From assembly GCA_947491475.1 (NCBI GenBank), contig CANLKN010000001.1:1-64000 (forward strand): a stretch of 64,000 nucleotides of DNA. Reading direction: 5' to 3'. Position numbers and translations under genes: made by a program. Numbering within the stretch: the stretch's first letter is position 1; each line of letters opens with the position of its first letter. Shown here piece after piece: positions 51,605-63,223 of this stretch. Below the pieces are notes generated by a model. The model was not told the origin of the DNA. It searched no databases and saw nothing but the letters and a program-made list of their open reading frames with translations. Source of the stretch: Akkermansiaceae bacterium (GTDB lineage Bacteria; Verrucomicrobiota; Verrucomicrobiia; Verrucomicrobiales; Akkermansiaceae).

Positions 51605-52468
51605 ATGAAACGCCGCTCACTTCTCACCATGATCCCCGCCGCCTCCGCCTTGCTCGCACTTCGCTCCAAGGGTGCTCCCATTCCCCAGGCAGCCCTCACG
51701 ACCGCTGGCTTCGGCATTTCCATTCAGTGTTGGTCCTTCAGGGAATTTTCCTTGTTCCAGGCTATTGAAATGGCCGCCGTCGCGGGTGCGGGAGGTGTGG
51801 AAGTTTTTCCCGGCCAGAAACTCGGCGGCGATCATGGCGATGCGATATTCGGCCCGGATCTGCCGGATGAAAAAATCCAGGCTGTGATCGAACATCTTAA
51901 AAAGCACAATCTTGTCGCCTACAACTTCGGTGTCACCCCGATCTCCAAAGACGAAAAAGAAGCCCGCAAGATTTTCGAGTTGGCTAAAAAGACGGGGCTC
52001 TACGGCGTCAGCACTGAGAGCATCGAGGCCATCGATACAATCGAAAAACTCGCCGGGGAATATGACATCAAGGTCTGCTTCCACAATCATCCCAAAAAAC
52101 CGATGTATGACATGTGGAACCCTGATTTCGTTTATGACGCCGTCAAGGACCGCCATGCAAACGTCGGCTTCTGCGCCGACATCGGCCACTGGGCTACCTC
52201 AGGGCTCGATCCGCTCGAAGTGATCAAAAAAATCGCGCCTCGCGTGCATGCCTTCCACATGAAGGACCGCGAATCGATCGAGAAATGGTCGCACGACCGC
52301 CCCTTCGGCACGGGTGTGATCGACAACATTGCGATTCTTGATGAAGTCCGCAAACACGGCTTTGCCGGCAACGTCTCAATCGAATACGAGCACAACTGGA
52401 AAACCAGCCTTCCTGAAATCGCCCAGTGCGTCGGTTATCTGCGCGCTTATTCGCGGATCAAAGCCTGA
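51605..52468 (+). CDS. Sugar phosphate isomerase/epimerase (TIM barrel, hydroxypyruvate isomerase-like)
   Basis: GISIQCWSFREFSLFQAIEMAAVAGAGGVEVFPGQ; FHNHPKKP; GFCADIGHWATSGLDP; HAFHMKDRE; SIEYEHNW. Confidence 0.88.
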   Translation: MKRRSLLTMIPAASALLALRSKGAPIPQAALTTAGFGISIQCWSFREFSLFQAIEMAAVAGAGGVEVFPGQKLGGDHGDAIFGPDLPDEKIQAVIEHLKKHNLVAYNFGVTPISKDEKEARKIFELAKKTGLYGVSTESIEAIDTIEKLAGEYDIKVCFHNHPKKPMYDMWNPDFVYDAVKDRHANVGFCADIGHWATSGLDPLEVIKKIAPRVHAFHMKDRESIEKWSHDRPFGTGVIDNIAILDEVRKHGFAGNVSIEYEHNWKTSLPEIAQCVGYLRAYSRIKA

Positions 52469-52637
52469 GCTTGCGGCTTTGTAATGCGACATCGCCCATG
52501 CGAGACGTCCGTATCAGCTGTCACCAGGAAATCGACGGCAAGACAAGTGGCGCGGGCGCATCTCCAGCCGCCCGGCTTCGTATTTTCATGGACTCCAGAC
52601 TGGCACGGTTTGCGCCTCTCTAGCTCATGGATACGGT

Positions 52638-54140
<1,503 letters not shown>

Positions 54141-54183
54141 GATGTTACTGGGGTGTGCGTTCGGGATTTGGAAAAAAAGAGTT

Positions 54184-54283
54184 AACCACGAAATGCACGA
54201 AAGACACTAAAGGTTGGATAAGTGAAGCATGCCTCATCGACCGAAGGTCATCTCATTCCGTGAAATTCGTGTCTTTCGTGGTT
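54184..54283. repeat. Inverted-end element of aaccacgaaa...cacgaaagacac words (~100 bp)
   Basis: aaccacgaaatgcacgaaagacac at left; gtgaaattcgtgtctttcgtggttt at right. Confidence 0.75.
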
Positions 54284-54301
54284 TCAATCTTGAGTTTTGA
54301 A

Positions 54302-55435
54302 TTATCTAACAACTCGCGCGCCGCCGCCACCCATGACTTTTTCGACCTCCTTGCGGGTGGCCATCGAGGTGTCGCCGGGGGTGGTGGAGGCCAGCGCGCC
54401 GTGGGCGGCACCATAATCGACGGCCTTTTGCGCGTCGTTGAATTCGAGGAATCCGAACTGCACGCCAGAGGCAAATGAGTCGCCGCCGCCGACGCGGTCC
54501 ATGATTTCAAGGTCGGGATACTTGCGGGATTCGTGGAACTGCCCGCCGTGCCAGAGGATCGCCGACCAGTCGTTGACGGTGGCGGTTTTCACTCCACGCA
54601 GGGTGGTGGCGGCGACTTTGAAGTTGGGGAATGCTTTGACCGCGGTTTCGATCATCGTTTTGAAGGCATCGATCTCGATGTGGGAAATGTTATGATCCAC
54701 GCCCTCGACCTCAAAGCCGAGCGAGGCGGTGAAGTCTTCTTCATTGCCGATCATGACATCGACGTATTTGGCGATCTCGCGGTTCACTTCCTGCGCCTTG
54801 GCGAGGCCGCCGATGGTCTTCCACAGCGATGGGCGGTAGTTGAGGTCGTAGGAAACGATGGTGCCGTAATGGTTAGCGGCTTTCACTGCCTCCACGGTGA
54901 GCGCTGCAGTGGTTTCTGATAGAGCGGCGAAGATGCCGCCGGTGTGGAACCAGCGCACGCCGAGCTTGCCGAAAATGTGATCCCAGTCGATGTCACCGGG
55001 CTTGAGTTGCGAGGCAGCAGTGTTGCCCCGGTCCGGATTGCCCACCGCGCCGCGGATGCCGAAGCCACGCTCGGTGAAGTTGAGGCCATTTCGAACCGAG
55101 CGGCCGATGCCGTCATCGGCGCGCCACTGGATGAAGTCGGTGGCCACGCCGCCCTGCATGATGAAGTCTTCGACGAGATGGCCCACCTCGTTATCGACAA
55201 ACGCGCTGACCACGGCGGTCTTGAGGCCGAAGCATTTGCGCAGTCCGCGAGAGGTGTTGTATTCGCCACCGCCTTCCCAGACTTGGAATTGGCGCGCTGT
55301 GCGGATCCGGCCTTCGCCTGGATCGAGACGGAGCATCACTTCACCCAGGGAAATCTGGTCGAAGGTGCATTCGGATTTTGGTTTGAGGGTCAGTGGCATG
55401 GTGATAGGGGATTGGTTGGAGGAGTTTTCAGACAT
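54302..55435 (-). CDS. PfkB family sugar kinase (2-keto-3-deoxygluconate kinase-like)
   Basis: SLGEVMLRLDPGEGRIRTARQFQVWEGGGEYNTSRGLRKCFG; MDRVGGGDSFASGVQFG. Confidence 0.85.
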   Translation of the reverse strand: MSENSSNQSPITMPLTLKPKSECTFDQISLGEVMLRLDPGEGRIRTARQFQVWEGGGEYNTSRGLRKCFGLKTAVVSAFVDNEVGHLVEDFIMQGGVATDFIQWRADDGIGRSVRNGLNFTERGFGIRGAVGNPDRGNTAASQLKPGDIDWDHIFGKLGVRWFHTGGIFAALSETTAALTVEAVKAANHYGTIVSYDLNYRPSLWKTIGGLAKAQEVNREIAKYVDVMIGNEEDFTASLGFEVEGVDHNISHIEIDAFKTMIETAVKAFPNFKVAATTLRGVKTATVNDWSAILWHGGQFHESRKYPDLEIMDRVGGGDSFASGVQFGFLEFNDAQKAVDYGAAHGALASTTPGDTSMATRKEVEKVMGGGGARVVR

Positions 55436-55463
55436 GTCGGACCAGTCTGACTCGTAAGACTAT

Positions 55464-56558
55464 TTATTCAGCTACTTTGAAATCAGAAACCTTCCAGCGG
55501 GCCTTGCGGGCTTCCTTAGCGAGCTCGCTGAATGCTTGGATCTCGGCTTCGGAAAAGAGGAGTCCGCCGTTTTTGGCGCAGCGGGCGGCTGCTTGGGCTT
55601 CGACCTGGCCGGGGAGCAAGCAGTTATCATTACCGTGTCCGAGGATGTCTTCGATCACTACTTTGACGTTGTCACTCTGGCTGCGCCCTTTGGCGAAATC
55701 ACCGGCGTTCATCGCGTCCGGATGCCAGACTTGGAAGAAGAAGCAGCAGGTGCCCTTGTCGTCGCCAACCTTGTCCCAACGGTTCCTAATGGTGGGCAGC
55801 GAGCCGCCGATGAAACCGCCGATGATTTCATTCATCAATGCGAGGCCGTATCCTTTGTGCGCACCGAATGGCACGAGAAACTTCGCCGCATTCGGATCGG
55901 TGGTCGGCTGGCCGTTTTCATCGACCGCCGCGCCGGGCGGCAGTTCCTTGCCTTCGCGGGCAAGTTGTTGCACGCGGCCCATGGCAACCACTGAGGTGGC
56001 CCAGTCGATAACGATCGGGTAACCGATAGCATCGGTGGTGGGGAAACCCCACGAATGCGGGTTGGTTCCGAGGGTGGGGAATTTGCCGCCGAAGGGCACG
56101 ACTTCCGCGAGCGCGGCGGTGCAATTGGTGTAGGCAATGTAACCGCGGCGTGCGGCTTCCATGACATAACCGCCCCCCCAGAGATAATGGAATGCGTTGT
56201 CCACGGAAACCATGCCCACCCCGTATCTGTCAGCCAGTTTGATGGCGGTCTCGATGGCTGCGTAGCCGGTGGCTTGACCAAGTTTCTTGTTGGCATTCCA
56301 AACTTCCGCGCCTTTGAAGCGGGTTTTGATTTTTTCGATCTTGGCTCTCGGCACGCATCCGCCGGCGGCGGAGCCGAACAAGTGATCGAGGTGCAGCGCC
56401 TTGAGCGCGTTGTGCGTGCGGATGCCGTGGCGGCTGGCCTCAGCGCAGAAGCGCGCCCCATCGGCTGCTTCGGATTTTTTATATCCGCGCGCGCGGTAAA
56501 CCGAGGCGACCAGTTCGTTGTGCTGGTCTTCGGGAACGACGTAGAAGGTTTCGGACAT
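55464..56558 (-). CDS. Ldh_2 family malate/L-lactate-type dehydrogenase
   Basis: YRARGYKKSEAADGARFCAEASRHGIRTHNALKALHLDHL; AYTNCTAALAEVVPFGGKFPTLGTNPHSWGFPT; PFGAHKGYGLALMNEI. Confidence 0.87.
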   Translation of the reverse strand: MSETFYVVPEDQHNELVASVYRARGYKKSEAADGARFCAEASRHGIRTHNALKALHLDHLFGSAAGGCVPRAKIEKIKTRFKGAEVWNANKKLGQATGYAAIETAIKLADRYGVGMVSVDNAFHYLWGGGYVMEAARRGYIAYTNCTAALAEVVPFGGKFPTLGTNPHSWGFPTTDAIGYPIVIDWATSVVAMGRVQQLAREGKELPPGAAVDENGQPTTDPNAAKFLVPFGAHKGYGLALMNEIIGGFIGGSLPTIRNRWDKVGDDKGTCCFFFQVWHPDAMNAGDFAKGRSQSDNVKVVIEDILGHGNDNCLLPGQVEAQAAARCAKNGGLLFSEAEIQAFSELAKEARKARWKVSDFKVAE

Positions 56559-56570
56559 GGGATTTCCTTG

Positions 56571-57557
56571 TTAGATAAGCGCTTCAGGCGGTGGCGCGTC
56601 ATTCACCTGAGCAAGCGGTTTCTCTCCGCGCAGCAGGTGTAGCAGGTTTTGAGCGGCCATCATAGCCTGGCGCTGGACGCTTTCATAAGTGCGCGAGCCG
56701 ATGTGCGGAGTGATGATGCAGTTCTTCGCCTTGAGCAGCGAATGATCGGCAGGTGGAGGTTCCTCGTCGAGCACGTCGGCACCGTAGCCGCCCACCTTGC
56801 CGCTTTCCAGGGCGGCGGCGAGATCCGCAGTATTAACCACTTCACCACGACTGCAGTTGAGGAGGATCACGCCGTCCTTCATGGTAGCAATGGTTTCCGC
56901 GCGGACCATTTCTCGCGTTTCCGGTGTAAGATTGGTGTGCAGTGAAATGATGTCGGATTTGATGAAAATTTCCGCCATGTCGGCTGCGCGGGCAATATCA
57001 TGAATGGACGCAAAAACCTCATCCCAATAGACATCGTAGGCAATCACCGTCATGCCAAAAGCCTTGGCGCGCGTGGCGACTTCCTTGCCGATGCGGCCGA
57101 GACCGACGATGCCGATGGTTTTTCCCATGATCTCATGGCCGGTGAGGCGCTTCCAATTGCCGGAGCGGGTGAAATTGACTTCCTCGACGAGTTGGCGGTA
57201 AAGCGCCAGCAGTAGCGCAAAGGTGTGCTCGGCCACCGTGGTGTGGTTGACTCCGGGGCAGAAGGAGAGGGGAATGCCCATCTCGGTGGCGGCTTTCACA
57301 TCGATCTTGTCCACGCCGATGCCGTATTTGCTGAGGATTTTCAGACGAGGTGCCGCTTTTTTCAATACCGCGTGTGATATCACATCGTCGCCGCAGAGGA
57401 TGGCGTCGAAGTCACCGACCAATTCCAGCATTTGTTCTTCAGAAAGCGGACCGCGTTGACAGGCGATTTCGATGCCGGTGCATTCCAGGAGCGCGTGATG
57501 GGGGCCGGCGATGTCCTGGTAGGAAGTGGTGGTGAGCAGAACGCGAACGGGTTTCAT
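56571..57557 (-). CDS. D-isomer specific 2-hydroxyacid dehydrogenase (phosphoglycerate dehydrogenase-like)
   Basis: LSKYGIGVDKIDVKAATEMGIPLSFCPGVNHTTVAEHTFALLLAL; GKTIGIVGLGRIGKEVA; DVLDEEPPPADHSLLKAKNCIITPHIGS. Confidence 0.93.
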   Translation of the reverse strand: MKPVRVLLTTTSYQDIAGPHHALLECTGIEIACQRGPLSEEQMLELVGDFDAILCGDDVISHAVLKKAAPRLKILSKYGIGVDKIDVKAATEMGIPLSFCPGVNHTTVAEHTFALLLALYRQLVEEVNFTRSGNWKRLTGHEIMGKTIGIVGLGRIGKEVATRAKAFGMTVIAYDVYWDEVFASIHDIARAADMAEIFIKSDIISLHTNLTPETREMVRAETIATMKDGVILLNCSRGEVVNTADLAAALESGKVGGYGADVLDEEPPPADHSLLKAKNCIITPHIGSRTYESVQRQAMMAAQNLLHLLRGEKPLAQVNDAPPPEALI

Positions 57558-57691
57558 GGCATCAATTGGATAAGTCGGAGCCGAAAAAAAATCCTACCGC
57601 TGTGACCGTTGAGCACGCGCGAGACCGTCCAGCGCGAGATGCCGAGATGGCGCGCAAGTGCAGCGGTGGTGTTGGGCGGATCTTGAGGCAT
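57554..57691 (-). other. 45-aa ORF carrying only a LacI-type helix-turn-helix, ATGA-coupled to downstream dehydrogenase
   Basis: MPQDPPNTTAALARHLGISRWTVSRVLNGHSGRIFFRLRLIQLMP*. Confidence 0.55.
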
Positions 57692-57867
57692 ATGCGTTTC
57701 TAAACGCCGAGAGTGACACGCTTGAACCGCCATGCCAACACGAGTTTGTTTGGCGGTCGGATGAATCAGGACACGCCTCCGGCCGTGGTCGGTGCGGTAA
57801 CAGCAGGGCGTCACCCGGGAATTCCATCCCGTCAGGATATTTGGTTGGCCGTTCCGCTCGCTGCGGC

Positions 57868-58560
57868 TTAGACCCTCCGCTTCAGCACATAGATCATCTG
57901 CCTTGCAAACAGTGAGGGCCAGATCCGCCACAGGCCCGTAAAGCCGTTTTGTCCGGTGTAGGACACCACTTGGAACCCACAGTATTCCGCCCAGTGGTGG
58001 AAATCGCGCACGGTCCAATGCCGCAAATGCTCTTTGATATGATAGACAATCGCGGTCACTGGCATTCTGCCGCCGAGAGCCAGACGCAGACGGTTGACGA
58101 TGAAGCCCAGATTGGGAATCGTGATGTAAAAGACAGTGGCACGGGTCTTGAGAAATTCCGTCATCAACCGTTCTGGCTCAGGCAGGTGTTCGATCAACTC
58201 CATCGCCACGATGACGTCCACTTCATAAAATGCTCCGAGATTCGGATTGTTGAGATCGCAGGTGACTTCGCCATTGAGCCCCTTCTCACGCAGCTTTTCA
58301 ATGGCTGTCATCGACCCGTCGATGCCGATCAAACGAAGTCCGGGTTTATTTTCATATGCATACTCCAGAAACGCCCCGTCGCCACATCCGACATCGAGCA
58401 CAGTGCACCCGTCCGGCAAGTGCTTTGTCACCCACACAAATCGGTATTTCGGCTCTTGCCGGCCACGCTGGTCCCAGTAGTCGTCGTAGTCAGCGAACTC
58501 CCTGAGTGGCATAGGATCGAGAAAAATCTCGCCGAAGATTTGTCGCAGCTTGCGGGTCAT
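57868..58560 (-). CDS. SAM-dependent methyltransferase
   Basis: VLDVGCGDGAFLEYAYENKPGLRLIGIDGS; VIVAMELIEHLPEPERLM. Confidence 0.88.
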   Translation of the reverse strand: MTRKLRQIFGEIFLDPMPLREFADYDDYWDQRGRQEPKYRFVWVTKHLPDGCTVLDVGCGDGAFLEYAYENKPGLRLIGIDGSMTAIEKLREKGLNGEVTCDLNNPNLGAFYEVDVIVAMELIEHLPEPERLMTEFLKTRATVFYITIPNLGFIVNRLRLALGGRMPVTAIVYHIKEHLRHWTVRDFHHWAEYCGFQVVSYTGQNGFTGLWRIWPSLFARQMIYVLKRRV

Positions 58561-58564
58561 TCCG

Positions 58565-59419
58565 TTAGATATTCAGACTTTTTCTCATCGCCTTCCAGAC
58601 TTTCGCCGACAGCCACAAGACTCCATCCACCAATCCATTGATATAGGGATCTCGAAACAAGGTGACCCCATAAGCCCGGCGAATCGCCCGCGATTCAATG
58701 AATTGCTTTTCCGCCGCAAGGATTTGCTCCATGTTGCGACCTGGGCCCAAGTGACGTTGAGAGAGATTTCCGCCGTGCATACGGAAATCAGCCACCGTCA
58801 CCGGCACGTGTTGGAACTTCATTCCCGCCGCATCCAGCCGTGCGTAGAACTCGCCGTCCATCACATAGCGAAAATCATTTCTCAGTCGGTGGCCTCTATC
58901 GATTACCGTCGCGCTCCGGTAAAACGCCGCAGTCGAACCGATGAAACAATGATGGTGCACATGCACGAAGCGCGACCACGGCAACGATTTGACATGCCGC
59001 AGGAAAGAGCCGCCTTCATCCACGAAGTCCCAGTCGCCATAGACCACATCTGCCGCGCAATTCTCTAACAGTGGAAGAATCGCCTCCAGCGCGCCGGGCT
59101 TCAGGCGATCATCTGCGTTGAGCCACATCACCCATTCGCCTTTCGCCCGCTCAAAACCCTTGTTGATGGCATCGCTCATCCCACCGTCGGGCTCTTGGAG
59201 CCACGTTGCATGTGGAAATCGCGCCGCCACCTCCGCGCTGTCATCGGTCGAGCCGCCGTCGATGATGAGATGTTCGAGCGTGATACCCAAGGAGCGCTGG
59301 CGTCCCGCCCGCGGGTCTTCAGATGCTGAGATGTCATCTGCTTGCCTCGCCACGCTTTCCAGGCAGTCGCCCAGAAATCTGCCGTAATTAAGCGATGGGG
59401 TGATCAGGGTGAGGTGCAT
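58565..59419 (-). CDS. Family 2 glycosyltransferase
   Basis: LTLITPSLNYGRFLGDCLESV; LIIDGGSTDDSAEVAARF; EWVMWLNADDRLKPGAL. Confidence 0.9.
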   Translation of the reverse strand: MHLTLITPSLNYGRFLGDCLESVARQADDISASEDPRAGRQRSLGITLEHLIIDGGSTDDSAEVAARFPHATWLQEPDGGMSDAINKGFERAKGEWVMWLNADDRLKPGALEAILPLLENCAADVVYGDWDFVDEGGSFLRHVKSLPWSRFVHVHHHCFIGSTAAFYRSATVIDRGHRLRNDFRYVMDGEFYARLDAAGMKFQHVPVTVADFRMHGGNLSQRHLGPGRNMEQILAAEKQFIESRAIRRAYGVTLFRDPYINGLVDGVLWLSAKVWKAMRKSLNI

Positions 59420-59460
59420 GGATATAGGTAGTTCGGCACAGCGGGAGCCAGATAGGAGGG

Positions 59461-60762
59461 CTAGCATCCACGATCCATCATCCCCACCACCGTTTCAGCT
59501 ACTTTGTCTGCGTGAAGCCGTTGGCTCCAGATCTGCGAAATTTCCGCCGCATCGCGTTCGCCATTCTGCCACGCATCCAACTCGGCCAGCAGTGACTCTA
59601 CATGCCCGGCAGTATTGTCGAGATCAGTCAACTGACCGGATTTTTCCGAGGCAAACCACTCAAAGCTAGGCATAGTGACCAGTCGCCCCGCCACCACCGA
59701 ACATCCCGAACAAAGCGCCTCCGCCGCCGCAATGCCGAAGCTCTCGTAGGCCGATGGACTGTAGAAAATTTGAGAATCCCGTAACAGTGCCGCCAGTTCT
59801 TCTCGGTTCATCATCCCCATGATGCGGATCCGTTTGCGCAGCCCGGGAGTTTTTGAAGCATGCCATATTTCCATCTCCGGTGTCGCACGCCCTGCAACTA
59901 CCACTGTCACCGTAGGATCATCTAACAGCAGTTGGTCCATCACCTCCATCAGCAACCAAGTTCGTTTCTGGATGTGATCCTGCCAGCGGCCGACACACAC
60001 CACTTGCCGTTGTTTGCCCAATATGGATGACAGGCTTCTAGCTTGTCCCGGACTACGGCCATCTTGCCTGCAGGATGCTGATGGCATCGTTGAATCCAAG
60101 CTGGAAGTCCTAGCTCGTAAACAGCCAGGAAGGCTGTTCTCCGCCACTTCGAACATCGACTCCACTGAGTGGGGCAGAAGCTTCACCCTACTTGCCAATT
60201 CTTCGCCTTCATAAACCCAACACAAGCGGCGATACCTTTCCACCGCAACGGGAGACACGCAGGCGATCACATTTCCCTGGCTCAAATGCCGGCTACGGAG
60301 AGCATCGCTCAATAGCAATTCTACCGTTATCCCGCGGATGGCGAGCTTCAGAAAACGAATCCATGCCCGAGCGTTCCGACCCTGCCCTCCATAGATCCAC
60401 TGTGCCTGTAACCAATCGCACCAACCCACCCGCGGGCTGACCATGCCAGCGCTGTCCTGATTCAGGATCAAAAAAACACCCGCCGAGCGGATTGCTGCGG
60501 CAACTTTGCTAAACTTAGGACGCCCCCATGCATACAGTACGAGGCCGTCGAGTTGTTGCAATCTCCACCACTCCGATGATTCAAGGTTATGGTAATCCGT
60601 GCGGATCAAGTCCGCCTCATCCTCGAGCTTTCGCTCGCCAGGCATGACTGCACGGCTCTCAATGCCGATGGCCTGCAATCCCCGGCACAATAATCCGCTG
60701 TCCCGAGCGAAAAAATCAGCCCCCCCTCCAAAAGCCACAGGCGTGCAAGTGTAAATGCGCAT
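59461..60762 (-). CDS. GT4-like glycosyltransferase with an embedded REP-like insertion
   Basis: QVVCVGRWQDHIQKRTWLLMEVMD; IFYSPSAYESFGIAAAEALCSGCSVV. Confidence 0.8.
   Translation of the reverse strand: MRIYTCTPVAFGGGADFFARDSGLLCRGLQAIGIESRAVMPGERKLEDEADLIRTDYHNLESSEWWRLQQLDGLVLYAWGRPKFSKVAAAIRSAGVFLILNQDSAGMVSPRVGWCDWLQAQWIYGGQGRNARAWIRFLKLAIRGITVELLLSDALRSRHLSQGNVIACVSPVAVERYRRLCWVYEGEELASRVKLLPHSVESMFEVAENSLPGCLRARTSSLDSTMPSASCRQDGRSPGQARSLSSILGKQRQVVCVGRWQDHIQKRTWLLMEVMDQLLLDDPTVTVVVAGRATPEMEIWHASKTPGLRKRIRIMGMMNREELAALLRDSQIFYSPSAYESFGIAAAEALCSGCSVVAGRLVTMPSFEWFASEKSGQLTDLDNTAGHVESLLAELDAWQNGERDAAEISQIWSQRLHADKVAETVVGMMDRGC
60029..60138. repeat. REP-like hairpin pair inside the glycosyltransferase ORF
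   Basis: gacaggc-ttcta-gcttgtc (60029-60047) and aacagcc-aggaa-ggctgtt (60120-60138). Confidence 0.55.
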
Positions 60763-60843
60763 TGGAGGGTTGGAAAGAAACGCTGAAATGCTGATAATAG
60801 ATTAAGATAACTAAAGTGAGGAAACAAGAGCGGATATCTGCAT

Positions 60844-62052
60844 TTAGGATCTCAGTTTTTCAGTATTCAACTTCAACCATCCACCCCATCCCAGAAGCGC
60901 GAAGAACAGATACATCAGTCCGAATCGATGCCTCATAATCCCCAAATCAAGTTGGCCACCGATCCAACTGGAAAGCAGCACAGCGCCGAGCATCGGCGCA
61001 AGCGTGACCAGTGTGCAGGCTCGGAAAAACGCAACCGTCGAGTCCGTGCGGTCCTGCATGAGCAGCCACAACGATGCCGCCATTGCCGATAGAATGGATG
61101 TGGTGATGATCATCGTGCTCGCCCATGGCATCGCGTGATCCATGGTGGCGATCTTGTTCCTTGAACCAATCGGCGAGAAACCCGCAGGGTCATGTAAATA
61201 AAACGGCAAGATAATTGCAACAGTCGTAAGAATGGCAATGGAACTGATCAGAACTGCCTTGCGAAATTCCACCAAACGCCACAATGCTGCGCCGAAGAGC
61301 GGATACAATAGCAAGAAATTCGCACGGGATGCGAGAGCCACTCCCACAAGCAGGCATGCTGTCCACCGCTGCCAAGCCGGAGAGGTGGCATTCTCCCACG
61401 TTGTCAGTGCTAACATGAATATCAGTGCGACAAATATCCCGTTCGCTATCAAATCCCCGCCTGAAACAAATTAATGCTGGACAGCCATTGACAAGACCAT
61501 TGGCACAGCTAACAACCAAAGGGCAGTAGCCTTGTTTTTGTGAAACATGGCCGCCGTGAACAAAAAGAGGGACAGCCAAAATACATTCTGATAACCACTG
61601 TTTCCAAGCGCCACAAACGGTGCCGCAAGCAGAATGGAACCCGGCATGACAGACAAAGGACCGGCGATTCTATTGGATGGATAATAGGGAGTCTCGCCAC
61701 CTGCCAAACGGGTCACAGCCATTTCCAGTCCTTCATCACGGTCACTGCTTTTCCCCGGTCCACGGCTATCTTCGAAGGGATGGAGCAACACAAAACCGGC
61801 GGCCATCATCGTGATGGCCAGCACCGCGATACTGCGGAAATGACGATTCAACCACGGGGCGATGCGACGTGTCAGATATGCCGTTATAAAAACCACTGCG
61901 ATGACCACCCCGACATAAGCGGACACACCGGACATGCCTGTGTATTTCTGGATTAAGCCTGTCGAGGGAAATGCCAGCAACAACGCCAAGATCCAAGGAT
62001 CGCGGGCAGAAGGCGTGCCATGATCTGATTCAGTATTAGTCATACTTGTCAT
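60844..62052 (-). pseudogene. Polytopic membrane protein (glycosyltransferase-type) split by an in-frame TAA at 61471-61473
   Basis: ...VLSMAVQH*FVSGGDLIANGIFVALIFML...; both halves in the same frame, multiple TM segments. Confidence 0.7.
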
Positions 62053-62180
62053 CTAATCCGTGGAATAGCTTGAAGCGCAGCGATGGGATCTTCGATACCT
62101 ATGCGATGCTTCCAGTAACAATCCATTCACAATCAACGGTCAGCGCATGCACTACAATTCCCACTCAACCTGGTCTGGTC

Positions 62181-63182
62181 TCACATCTGGCCTAGAACAC
62201 GAATATCATCAAACCAAGCCCGCAAGAGACTCTCTTCATCGCTTCCGACCCAGCCGTTTCTGATCAGTGTTTGATAGCATGACTCCATCATCGACTGCAG
62301 CGAATCACCGATCTTCAACGGCAGGGCGGCCAATTCTTCACGCATCCTTTCATTGTTCTCATAACCTGGCAATTCATCGATGAAGTCCCGCTGCAAGTCA
62401 TGATCGTTGCGCTCCTGCCAGACAGTGGGACCCTGATAAAGAATCCCCAGATCCATCGCCTGCAATACGCGCTGTGTGACGAAGCTCCGCCAGATATAAG
62501 TCATTCGGAAGCTGCACTTCGCGGGCAGGTAGAGCAGCGGAAATACGCATTGAAACGTGGTCGTATTCTGGCTGTTGAAGGGACACCATGATCCGTTCCG
62601 CAGCAGGACAGGTTCATGGGCGGTTTCGAAATGGAAGGGCAGGGGAAAGAGCATCCGATAGACTGCATCCACATCCGGGTCCGAATCTGCCAATCCTTGT
62701 TGGACCGGGCACTCATACTCGCCCTAGGCGCCGGCAGCTGGAACTTCGTCGCGGGCACGAGTGAGTGGCATGCCTCGCGGATAGATGAAGTTCTCACTGA
62801 AATATCGGTAGGCGTTCACCCATCCGTCCTTCTCAACCGGGCGACATCTGATCCGCTTTTCACGCGCAATCCAGAATTGTTGCATCGGATGGTTGTCGTC
62901 GTCGGTTTCCACAATCACCGTCGCCCCCGCCCGCATCGCCTCAAGGTAGGCGATGTTTTTGCGGGTATAGGATCGCTCCGGGCATATCCTTCCCAGCGCG
63001 AATCCGCTGTCGCGTTGTTGTTGCAGCGAGAGGAAACGGCATCCATCCAACCTGAAATCAGCGGGGCTTTTGCCATCGCCGGCCACAATGAAATCCCACC
63101 CATGCTCAATACTGCCAGCAGCAAGTTCATGCATGGCCGAGTTCGGCGGATTGATTGTGGTGACAACGAGTGAGGTGCGCAT
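62181..63182 (-). pseudogene. STELLO/DUF288-like glycosyltransferase split by an in-frame TAG at 62724-62726
   Basis: MRTSLVVTTINPPNSAMHELA...ENFIYPRGMPLTRARDEVPAAGA*GEYECPVQQGLADSDPDVDAVYRMLFPLPFHF. Confidence 0.72.
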
Positions 63183-63223
63183 GGTGATGAATGATATTGA
63201 CTTTAACCGAAAGCCGAGATTCC

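Noticed and set aside
52480-52625. gtggcgcgggcgcatctcc sequence after the TIM-barrel gene as another copy of the 4104 element
   Set aside because: Only a short core matches and no convincing second inverted end was found.
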